Shown here one piece after another: positions 1 to 5,453 of a DNA stretch of 5,453 bases. Source of the stretch: Acidimicrobiaceae bacterium (GTDB lineage Bacteria > Actinomycetota > Acidimicrobiia > Acidimicrobiales > Ilumatobacteraceae); NCBI GenBank assembly GCA_002727235.1, contig PBWL01000003.1, positions 72,956 through 78,408 of the forward strand, given 5' to 3'. The translations under genes were made by a program, and so were the position numbers. Every line of letters starts with the position of its first letter. The stretch's first letter is position 1. The notes beneath the pieces were generated by a model. That model did no database searches. It was not told where the DNA came from and saw only the letters and a list, made by a program, of their open reading frames with translations.

Positions 1-20
1 GATCAACAGTCGTCTGATCC

Positions 21-26
21 GGGGGG
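21..26 (+). promoter_or_regulatory. Ribosome binding site of gene 1 (G-run)
   Basis: A run of six G residues lies 5 nt before the ATG at 32. It is a partial match to the GGAGG core, and no better site is visible in the 31 bases available. It supports ATG 32 as the start, although the frame stays open to the left window edge. Confidence 0.5.
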
Positions 27-31
27 AAACG

Positions 32-1411
32 ATGTTGACAGGACAGCAATATCTCGATTCGTTGAACGATGGTCGTACGACCTTTTTACACGGTCGACGG
101 GTTGACGATCTTCTTGCCGAACCTGCGTTTGCGGTTCCTGCACAAGCGATTGCGCAGGGCTACGACAACTGTTTCTCCGATGCTGACGATGCGGTGAACC
201 CGTACATCTTTGCACCGCGCTCGATCGAAGAGATGCGTTCCCGCACCGATGTGTTGACCGGTATGGACATGGCGATCAGCGTGACCTACCAGTCGCTCAT
301 GACCTTGCTCACTGCGTCGCCGAAGCTTGCAGGTCTCGATCCGGTGTATCGGGAACGAATTCAGGCCTATGTCGATGATGCGATTGCCCGAGATATTCGC
401 ATTGCCGAATGCATCACCGATGCGAAAGGTGACCGCTCGCTGCCACCGGGTAAGCAGCGTGATCCAGACTCCTATGTTCGTGTTGTTGAGCGTCGTAGCG
501 ATGGTGTCGTGATTCGCGGAGCCAAACTTCACATCACGGCAGCAGCGCTCTGTCACGAACACCTTGTGATGCCAACGAAGGCGATGAAGCCCGGCGAGGA
601 GGACTACGCAATCGTCTGCGCAGTGCCGGCGAATGCTCCCGGTGTTCGAACGATCAACACGACATTCCACCCAGCCGATGATGACAATCGACATTTTCCG
701 ATCAGCCGTCTTGCCAGCATGCCCGACGCGCTGGTGGTCTACGACGACGTTTTCGTGCCGTATGACCGGGTATTTCTCGATGGTGAAGTGTCGATGGCGG
801 CGGTGTTCGCTCATTCGCTCGGTTTATGGGAACGATTGGGCGGTCTCACGTTTATGGTGCGTCAAGCTGATGAACTCGTGGGTTTTGCTCAACTCATCGC
901 CGAGGCGAACGGGCTTGGCGGTGTCTCACATATTCGAGAAAAGATCGATGAAATGTCGATTCATGCGACACTGCTGCGCGCTGGTCTTGAGGCAGCGATT
1001 GCGAATGCTCGGTCGACCGACGAGGGCTTCTTTTACCCTGACGAGCTGTTTACCAACGCAGCGAAATATCAGGGCGCAGCGCAGTTCGGGGTGATGGTGC
1101 GCCATCTTCATGACATTGGGGGAGGTGCCATTCTCACCGCACCGACAATTGGTGATCTTGAGAACGCTGAAACTCGCGGCTATGTCGAGAAATATATGAC
1201 CGCCTCAGGCGATGTGTCGGCAGAGGATCGCATCCGGCTTTTCCACGCCATACGCGATGCCACAGCCGATGCATACGGTGGCTGGCATCTCGTGACCAAC
1301 CTTCAATCGGGTGGCGGTCTTTACGCTCAGCGCATTGTGACCCGAAAGCATTTCGACATGGAACGCGCCAAAGGGTACGCACGCGAAGCGGCAGGCCTTG
1401 ACGATGAGTGA
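32..1411 (+). CDS. 4-hydroxyphenylacetate 3-hydroxylase / 4-hydroxybutyryl-CoA dehydratase superfamily flavoprotein, substrate unknown
   Basis: A 459-residue protein of the HpaB/AbfD superfamily, which has an acyl-CoA-dehydrogenase-like flavin fold; its length is close to the family norm (about 460-520). Visible landmarks are the N-terminal MLTGQQYLDSLNDG, TDAKGDRS at residues 129-136, RGAKLHITAA at 162-171, VYDDVFVPYDRVFL at 236-249, SHIREKIDEM at 299-308 and YAQRIV near 431-436. From memory of the family, the TD-KGDR and SH--K--EM blocks match 4-hydroxybutyryl-CoA dehydratase (AbfD) better than HpaB. AbfD holds a [4Fe-4S] cluster with three Cys and one His. The four Cys here (near 47, 127, 174, 196) are not in those places: the 77-90 segment has none, and the GG-C site reads GGL (270-272). 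The phenol-contacting His of HpaB also seems replaced (Glu126). A radical dehydratase or a classical 4-HPA hydroxylase is therefore unlikely; a flavin-dependent oxygenase or other CoA-ester enzyme is possible. The start at ATG 32 fits family N-termini. The frame is open upstream to the window edge, so a longer form cannot be fully excluded. It is the first visible gene of a likely three-gene operon. Confidence 0.85.
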   Translation: MLTGQQYLDSLNDGRTTFLHGRRVDDLLAEPAFAVPAQAIAQGYDNCFSDADDAVNPYIFAPRSIEEMRSRTDVLTGMDMAISVTYQSLMTLLTASPKLAGLDPVYRERIQAYVDDAIARDIRIAECITDAKGDRSLPPGKQRDPDSYVRVVERRSDGVVIRGAKLHITAAALCHEHLVMPTKAMKPGEEDYAIVCAVPANAPGVRTINTTFHPADDDNRHFPISRLASMPDALVVYDDVFVPYDRVFLDGEVSMAAVFAHSLGLWERLGGLTFMVRQADELVGFAQLIAEANGLGGVSHIREKIDEMSIHATLLRAGLEAAIANARSTDEGFFYPDELFTNAAKYQGAAQFGVMVRHLHDIGGGAILTAPTIGDLENAETRGYVEKYMTASGDVSAEDRIRLFHAIRDATADAYGGWHLVTNLQSGGGLYAQRIVTRKHFDMERAKGYAREAAGLDDE

Positions 1412-2621
1412 GGGTGGTGTGTCGTTGCTCGACGAGATCCGGGGAGAGGTACGTAGTTGGCTCGATGCACAGTGGGACCCTCAGCAGCCGTTAGGAGAGT
1501 GGTGGAGCAACCTCGCTCGGTCAGGATGGGGATTTCCTGACTTCCCCGAGAAATGGTTTGGCAAAGGGCTACCGAGCGAATCTCGAAGAATTGTTCGGCA
1601 AGAACTGCAACGAGCTGGAGCCTTCGGGCCTCCTCATGGCATTGCAACAATGATGGTTGCGCCACTGCTTGTCGAGATGGGCACTGATGAGCAACGCCAA
1701 CAGTGGCTTCCCGGGATTGTTGACGGATCTGAAATTTGGTGCCAACTTTTCTCCGAGCCGGATGCGGGCTCAGACCTTGCAGGTGCTCGAACCACTGCCG
1801 TCCGTGACGGCGATGTGTGGCGGGTGAATGGTCAAAAAGTTTGGACTTCGGGTGGCCATTACGCGAAGTGGGCCATCCTTGTTGCGCGAACTGACCAGTC
1901 GGCACCCAAGCACAGTGGGCTGTCGTTTTTTGGTATCGATATGCGTCAGGACGGCATCCAACCAAAGCCGCTCGTGCAGATGAATGGCTCGGCTGAGTTC
2001 AATGAGGTCTTCATCGATGACGCAACAACAGTGCACACCAACCTCATTGGTGAGGAGGGGAAAGGTTGGCCGGTTGCTCTGCGCACCCTGAGTTATGAGC
2101 GAGAGTCACTCGATGCTGATGCCGAACCTGGCATTCAAACCGATCTCGACCTGGCAATCGCGGCCGGGCGATATGCATCAGGTGAGATTCCCGACGGCTC
2201 AGAAGGGTTCATGCCTGGGGGCCTCGAAGCCTGGGAGTTGTTGTGCTCGGTGATCGTTGCAAACGGTAAGCAAACTGACCCCCGTATCCGAGACCGCGCA
2301 GTACAGATCTACACCGGAATCAAGACCTCAAGTTGGATGAGCCAACGGTTCGCGCAGGCACCTGAAGTCGGTGCTGAGGTATCGCTCGGCAAGCTTGCGG
2401 CAACACAACTGATGCGTGACTGGCGTGACCTTGCGCTCACTGCACTCGGCCCACACGGGCAACTTCTCGAAGGCGAGAACACTTTTGATGGTCTACCGGC
2501 ACAGATCGCACTGTCGGTGCCTGGGCTGTCAATTGCCGGTGGCACAGACGAAATTCAACGGAACATTGTGGGGGAGCGAGTGCTCGGGCTTCCTCGTGAA
2601 CCTCGCCCACATGGTGGCTGA
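1404..2621 (+). CDS. Acyl-CoA dehydrogenase (FadE family)
   Basis: A 405-residue FAD-dependent acyl-CoA dehydrogenase that would oxidise an acyl-CoA to its 2,3-enoyl-CoA in the cytoplasm and pass electrons to ETF. The alpha-helical N-domain covers roughly 1-110. The middle beta-domain carries the flavin signature SEPDAGSDLAG (117-127) and KVWTSGGHYAKW (145-156). The C-terminal helical domain ends with GGTDEIQRNIVGERVLG (379-395), the second family signature. Where medium-chain enzymes have catalytic Glu before the GT (YEGT), this protein has Ala-Gly-Gly-Thr. A Glu at 232 in LSYERESL lies where isovaleryl- and long-chain-type enzymes carry their base, so it is the likely catalytic residue (inference from family knowledge). 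ATG 1404 is preferred over the in-frame TTG at 1398: it is the stronger codon and gives an 8-nt overlap (ATGAGTGA) with the end of gene 1, typical of translational coupling. The upstream GCAGG (1391-1395) is only a weak ribosome site. The chain-length or ring substrate cannot be told from sequence. Confidence 0.93.
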   Translation: MSEGGVSLLDEIRGEVRSWLDAQWDPQQPLGEWWSNLARSGWGFPDFPEKWFGKGLPSESRRIVRQELQRAGAFGPPHGIATMMVAPLLVEMGTDEQRQQWLPGIVDGSEIWCQLFSEPDAGSDLAGARTTAVRDGDVWRVNGQKVWTSGGHYAKWAILVARTDQSAPKHSGLSFFGIDMRQDGIQPKPLVQMNGSAEFNEVFIDDATTVHTNLIGEEGKGWPVALRTLSYERESLDADAEPGIQTDLDLAIAAGRYASGEIPDGSEGFMPGGLEAWELLCSVIVANGKQTDPRIRDRAVQIYTGIKTSSWMSQRFAQAPEVGAEVSLGKLAATQLMRDWRDLALTALGPHGQLLEGENTFDGLPAQIALSVPGLSIAGGTDEIQRNIVGERVLGLPREPRPHGG

Positions 2622-2640
2622 GGTCATTGGGTCGCAACGA

Positions 2641-2647
2641 AGAGGAG
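2641..2647 (+). promoter_or_regulatory. Strong ribosome binding site of the acyl-CoA synthetase gene
   Basis: AGAGGAG lies 7 nt before the ATG at 2655, a near-consensus Shine-Dalgarno sequence at ideal spacing. It fixes the start and shows that this gene is initiated independently although it follows the dehydrogenase stop by only 33 nt. No terminator or convincing promoter is seen in that short spacer. Confidence 0.75.
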
Positions 2648-2654
2648 CAGCGTC

Positions 2655-4211
2655 ATGATCCCGATTACCACACTTGTCCATGAGGTCGCCCGAGTATTCG
2701 GGCCGAAACCCGCAATCATCAGCGACCGGTGGACGGTGAGTTACGAAGAACTTGATGAGCGAATCAATCGACTCGCAAACGCGTATCGAGAGCTTGGGCT
2801 GCAACACGGCGACCGATTCGCTGTTATGGCAACCGACTCGATTGAGCACATCGAAACAGCTCTTGCGATCTGTCGCGCGGGGGGCGTGTATGTCCCGCTG
2901 AACTATCGCCTTCGAGAAGAAGAGGTTGGGTACTTGCTGAGTGACTCTGACCCGGTGCTGCTCGCAGTCGACCCTGACTACCTTGACATTGCGCGTGCCG
3001 TTCGACAGAAGGTCACATCGGTTGGCCATGTCGTGGTTTTTGGCGCAGCATCAGACGATGTGTTGGCCCATGACGACGTTGTGAGCCGAGGTGCGGCGAC
3101 GTATCCGTCGGTCGAGTTGCGTCCGGACGATGTCGTTCAGATTCAGTACTCGAGTGGTACGACCGGGTTACCAAAAGGTGCGGTTCTTACCCATCACACT
3201 CTGAGTTCACGAACTGCCATCGGACTCGTGGAGAGCGGACGTTTCGCAGGCGATATCTCATTTCACAATGCGCCGTTCTTCCATGTTGCGGGGTCCCAAC
3301 TTGATTACTCAGTGCTCGTCAAGGGTGGAACAGTTCTGCGGCATCGACAATTCGACGCAGAACGTGCGGCACATGCACTGCAGGATTTAGGCGTCACATC
3401 GGCATTCTTCGTGCCATCGATGATCAATGCCGTATTGCAGGTACCAGAGATTTCATCGCTCGACTTTTCGAAGCTTCGGCTCATCGAATACGGCGCTGCT
3501 CCAATGCCGCAAGCGCAGTTGCGTGCTGCGATTGACGTGTTTGGGTGCTCATTCGTGCAGCTCTTTGGAGCGGGCACCGAAGGTGGGATGCAAGCAATCT
3601 TGCCGGCCGAAGATCACATCGTCGGTGGAACCGATGTTCAAACGAGACGGCTTTCGTCAATTGGCCGACCGACCGCATTCACCGAAGTGCGTGTGATTAA
3701 TGAGGATGGTATTCCGGTCAGCCCAGGAGAGATTGGTGAAATCATCTCGCGCGGACCAGCAAATATGCGTGAGTACTGGGGGAAACCCGAGGCAACTGCG
3801 GAGACCCTGCGTGATGGATGGTTGCACGCAGGCGATATGGCGACTGTCGATGAAGACGGCTACCTCTACCTCGTTGATCGAAAGAAAGACATGATCATCC
3901 GAGGGGGCGAGAATATTTACCCGACCGAAATCGAACTCGCACTCTGTGAGCATCCACGAGTCCTCGAAGCTGCGGTGATTGGCGTTCCTGACGATCACTG
4001 GGGAGAGAACGTCCACGCAATCGTTGTGACCCGACCCGGCGAGACATTGACCGGTGACGAGGTCATCGAGTTCTGTCGACAGCGACTTGCGAGTTACAAG
4101 AAGCCGGCAACTATCGAATTCGTAGACGCATTGCCTCGCAACGCCTCGGGAAAAATTCTAAAACGAGAGTTGCGCGAGCCCTACTGGAAAGATGCTGGGC
4201 GGTCGATCTAA
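2655..4211 (+). CDS. AMP-forming acyl-CoA synthetase (FadD-like, ANL superfamily)
   Basis: A 518-residue ligase that activates a carboxylic acid with ATP to an acyl-adenylate and then to acyl-CoA. The motifs appear in the expected order. The phosphate-binding loop YSSGTTGLPKG is at 165-175, and FFHVAG (208-213) and YGAAPMP (279-285) line the acid pocket region. The A5-type motif FVQLFGAGTEGG is at 300-311, with the Mg/ATP Glu at 309. GWLHAGD (388-394) holds the ribose-binding Asp394. DRKKDMIIRGGENIYPTEIE (408-427) is the hinge and A8 region. PRNASGKILKRELR (494-507) contains the adenylation Lys500. All catalytic residues are present and the length is normal, so it should be active. The A5 motif seems one residue longer than the usual YG-TE. 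The sequence does not show which acid is used; the other operon genes suggest a catabolic substrate processed as a CoA thioester. The start at ATG 2655 is set by the strong ribosome site. It is the last gene of the compact cassette. Confidence 0.95.
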   Translation: MIPITTLVHEVARVFGPKPAIISDRWTVSYEELDERINRLANAYRELGLQHGDRFAVMATDSIEHIETALAICRAGGVYVPLNYRLREEEVGYLLSDSDPVLLAVDPDYLDIARAVRQKVTSVGHVVVFGAASDDVLAHDDVVSRGAATYPSVELRPDDVVQIQYSSGTTGLPKGAVLTHHTLSSRTAIGLVESGRFAGDISFHNAPFFHVAGSQLDYSVLVKGGTVLRHRQFDAERAAHALQDLGVTSAFFVPSMINAVLQVPEISSLDFSKLRLIEYGAAPMPQAQLRAAIDVFGCSFVQLFGAGTEGGMQAILPAEDHIVGGTDVQTRRLSSIGRPTAFTEVRVINEDGIPVSPGEIGEIISRGPANMREYWGKPEATAETLRDGWLHAGDMATVDEDGYLYLVDRKKDMIIRGGENIYPTEIELALCEHPRVLEAAVIGVPDDHWGENVHAIVVTRPGETLTGDEVIEFCRQRLASYKKPATIEFVDALPRNASGKILKRELREPYWKDAGRSI

Positions 4212-4254
4212 CGACACGGTAGGCCGCAGTCCATTTGCTGTACCGGCTGCTCCG

Positions 4255-4291
4255 CCATTGACCATGGCATCGTTGATAGCTACGGTCATGG
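4255..4291. repeat. Interrupted inverted repeat overlapping the promoter (possible operator)
   Basis: The left arm CCATTGACC (4255-4263) and right arm GGTCATGG (4284-4291) are reverse complements apart from one extra T in the left arm, with 20 bp between them. The left arm covers the -35 box, and the right arm covers the end of the -10 box and the bases up to the start codon. The placement would suit a repressor site, but arms this short could occur by chance and no regulator gene is in the window. Confidence 0.25.
4258..4286 (+). promoter_or_regulatory. Probable sigma-70-type promoter for a leaderless ethD-like transcript
   Basis: TTGACC (4258-4263, five of six matches to the -35 consensus) and TACGGT (4281-4286, fitting the actinobacterial TAnnnT -10 pattern) are separated by exactly 17 bp. 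Six bases after the -10 box comes the A of the ATG at 4293, the position expected for transcription start. No Shine-Dalgarno sequence precedes this ATG, so a leaderless mRNA is the simplest reading. This is prediction from sequence only. Confidence 0.55.
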
Positions 4292-4292
4292 A

Positions 4293-4580
4293 ATGATCAA
4301 ACTCACCGTGTCCTACCCAAAGGGTGACGACGTCACCTTCGACCACGATTACTACAAGAACTCACATGTCCCGATGTGCGTCGATGCATTTTCACCAGCC
4401 AAGGTTGAACTTGAGCGTGGAGTTGATGGCCCTTCGGTGGCGAGTGTGTCGTTTTACTTTGAATCAAGTGATGCGATGAAGGCGGCGATGTCAAGCCCAA
4501 AGATGGGTGACATCATGGGTGACGTTGCGAACTACACGAACGCTGCGCCATCAATGCAAGTCTCAGAAATCGTCGACTGA
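4293..4580 (+). CDS. EthD-domain small protein (dimeric alpha/beta-barrel fold)
   Basis: A 95-residue protein matching the EthD family. It opens with MIKLTVSYPKGDD, followed by FDHDYYKNSHVPM (residues 16-28) with the family's Y-Y---H-P block. The C-terminal half has a strand SVSFYF (about 50-55), a helix with DAMKAAMSSPKMGDIMGD, and the ending NYTNAAPSMQVSEIVD, all typical. EthD proteins form dimeric ferredoxin-like barrels. The founding member is needed for ethyl tert-butyl ether breakdown beside a P450, but most relatives have no known reaction; some related barrels are small oxygenases or decarboxylases. It is slightly shorter than common members (about 100-105 residues). It lies 81 nt after the synthetase and appears to have its own promoter, so joint function with the catabolic cassette is possible but not shown. 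ATG 4293 gives the family N-terminus; an ATG at 4288 is followed at once by a stop. Its last 18 nt overlap the convergent rmuC gene. Confidence 0.85.
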   Translation: MIKLTVSYPKGDDVTFDHDYYKNSHVPMCVDAFSPAKVELERGVDGPSVASVSFYFESSDAMKAAMSSPKMGDIMGDVANYTNAAPSMQVSEIVD

Positions 4581-5453
4581 TTCGTTGAGAACATCGTCGG
4601 TCGCGGCATCAAGTTCACCGATGCCCTGACGCTTGCGTAACTTTTCGATATCTCGAATCGGGACAGAGAGTTTCCGGAAGCGGGTGCCATCGGTCGCAAT
4701 CGCTCCGAGTTCGTTATCGAGTTTGTTGAACGTTGCGCGCACTTTGTCAACTGCGGCTGAGTAATTGTCGAACTCTTTTGAGAACTTGTTGATCTGCTGG
4801 GTGATCTCGGCTGCCGTCTGCTCGGTGTGGAAACTTTCTGTTGCCTGTCGAATGACGACGAGGAAGGCATACAAGGTGAGTGGGGAGCAGAGCACCACTT
4901 TTCGCTCAAGGGCCCAGTCGATGAGATGTGGGTCAGCTTCGTGCACAAACCCTGAGATGCTCTCGTTGGGAACGAACATCAGCACGTAGTCGAGGGCGTC
5001 TTCAGTGGTCTGATCGATGTAGTCGCGCTTTGCTAAGGCGTCAACATGGCTACGAACTGCTTTGACGAAGTCTGCTTTCGTGGTCGCTCGGGTGGCGTCA
5101 TCATCGGCATCGAGGTGGGCGACATAACGATCGAGAGGAAATTTGACGTCCATAAATAAGACACGGTCGGGTGGCATGGTGAAGGTGAAATCGGGTCTGC
5201 CGCCGGCCGCAGTGGTGTCTTGTTTCGAGTAGTTCACTCCTTCGACGAGTCCGGCTGCACGAATCATGTCTTCAGCAAGTCGCTCGCCCCATTGGCCCCG
5301 CTTTTGAGAGCTTGAGAGCACCTCGTTGAGATTTGCGGTTCGTTGTGCGAGCAATGTGACCGCTTCGCTGACCGATGAGAATTGGCCGGCATTGTGTTGA
5401 CGGAGTTGATCGAGTTCGTGGTTGAGTTCGGCAAGTCGTTTGCTGACGTCATC
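4563..5453 (-). CDS. rmuC: RmuC family DNA recombination protein (partial, N-terminus outside window)
   Basis: 296 codons are visible without a stop, and the frame is open to the right edge of the window, so the true start lies beyond it. The TTG at 5354-5352 is an internal Leu codon. Numbering from the edge, residues 1-50 are a heptad-like coiled coil (KRLAELNHELDQLRQHN, then TLLAQRTANLNEVL). The nuclease-like core follows with KRGQWGERLAE (51-61), RPDFTF (86-91) and MDVKFPLDRY (101-110), which together form a PD-(D/E)XK pattern with Asp88, Asp102 and Lys104. MFVPNES (159-165) and VVLCSPLTLYAFL (185-197) are further RmuC landmarks. A second helical stretch (about 212-250) and an acidic tail end the protein. 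RmuC proteins usually total 400-500 residues, with an N-terminal membrane anchor that would lie in the missing part. In Escherichia coli, RmuC limits rearrangement at inverted repeats; the biochemical activity is not settled. The family assignment is secure. The gene converges with the ethD-like gene and overlaps it by 18 nt. Confidence 0.95.
   Translation of the reverse strand, partial: DDVSKRLAELNHELDQLRQHNAGQFSSVSEAVTLLAQRTANLNEVLSSSQKRGQWGERLAEDMIRAAGLVEGVNYSKQDTTAAGGRPDFTFTMPPDRVLFMDVKFPLDRYVAHLDADDDATRATTKADFVKAVRSHVDALAKRDYIDQTTEDALDYVLMFVPNESISGFVHEADPHLIDWALERKVVLCSPLTLYAFLVVIRQATESFHTEQTAAEITQQINKFSKEFDNYSAAVDKVRATFNKLDNELGAIATDGTRFRKLSVPIRDIEKLRKRQGIGELDAATDDVLNESVDDF

Noticed and set aside
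1..31. Tail of an upstream gene
   Set aside because: A TGA at 15-17 could end a gene in the third frame, but only four codons are visible, too few to support a call.
86..814. Long minus-strand open frame (242 codons) opposite gene 1
   Set aside because: It lies wholly antisense to a well-recognised flavoprotein, is rich in Arg, His, Cys and Ile without domain motifs, and is explained by the rarity of TTA, CTA and TCA codons on the plus strand.
1398..1403. In-frame TTG start six bases before the dehydrogenase ATG
   Set aside because: It adds only two residues, uses a weaker start codon and has no better ribosome site. ATG 1404 gives the usual short stop-start overlap.
1327..1965. Minus-strand open frame (212 codons) across the gene 1/gene 2 junction
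   Set aside because: It is antisense to two clear genes, its composition (Arg, His, Ser, Pro rich) is typical of shadow frames, and no family motif is visible.
2529..3029. Minus-strand open frame (166 codons) over the spacer before the synthetase
   Set aside because: It overlaps the conserved dehydrogenase C-terminus and synthetase N-terminus and shows no recognisable domain.
4212..4257. Possible transcription terminator after the synthetase gene
   Set aside because: Only tiny complementary pieces are seen (GGTA at 4219-4222 and TACC at 4241-4244), with no GC-rich stem or T-run.
5352..5354. TTG as the start of rmuC
   Set aside because: The frame continues open for 33 more codons to the window edge with a coiled coil typical of RmuC, so this is an internal Leu codon of a gene cut by the window.

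Overview
The window reads as an ordinary chromosomal stretch from a bacterium with moderately high G+C (mid to high 50s percent by spot count of a few lines). The FadE-type acyl-CoA dehydrogenase ends in the GGT-EIQRN-GERVLGLPREP form common in actinobacterial FadE proteins, and gene 4 probably has a leaderless promoter. Both fit an actinobacterium, perhaps an environmental Acidimicrobiia-like lineage. That placement is an inference; no rRNA or other marker gene is present.

Layout: positions 32-4211 hold three plus-strand genes packed as one probable operon. They are (1) a flavoprotein of the 4-hydroxyphenylacetate 3-hydroxylase / 4-hydroxybutyryl-CoA dehydratase superfamily, (2) an acyl-CoA dehydrogenase whose start overlaps the end of gene 1 by 8 nt, and (3) an AMP-forming acyl-CoA synthetase 33 nt further on, with a strong ribosome binding site. 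After an 81-nt gap with a good promoter, a small EthD-domain protein is encoded at 4293-4580. It converges with, and overlaps by 18 nt, the 3' end of a minus-strand rmuC gene that runs off the right edge of the window.

How the genes may work together: the synthetase would convert a carboxylic acid to its acyl-CoA, the dehydrogenase would introduce an alpha,beta double bond, and the gene 1 enzyme would carry out a further flavin-dependent step on the acid or its CoA ester. The substrate cannot be read from the sequence. The most interesting point is that gene 1 looks closest to the CoA-ester dehydratase branch of its superfamily but lacks the cysteines and histidine that hold that branch's [4Fe-4S] cluster, and also appears to lack the phenol-binding histidine of the hydroxylase branch. 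Its chemistry is therefore uncertain. RmuC is a housekeeping-type nuclease-fold protein with no evident link to the catabolic genes.

No tRNA, rRNA, mobile element, CRISPR array or long repeat was seen. Apart from the 81-nt gap and short spacers, the whole window is coding.
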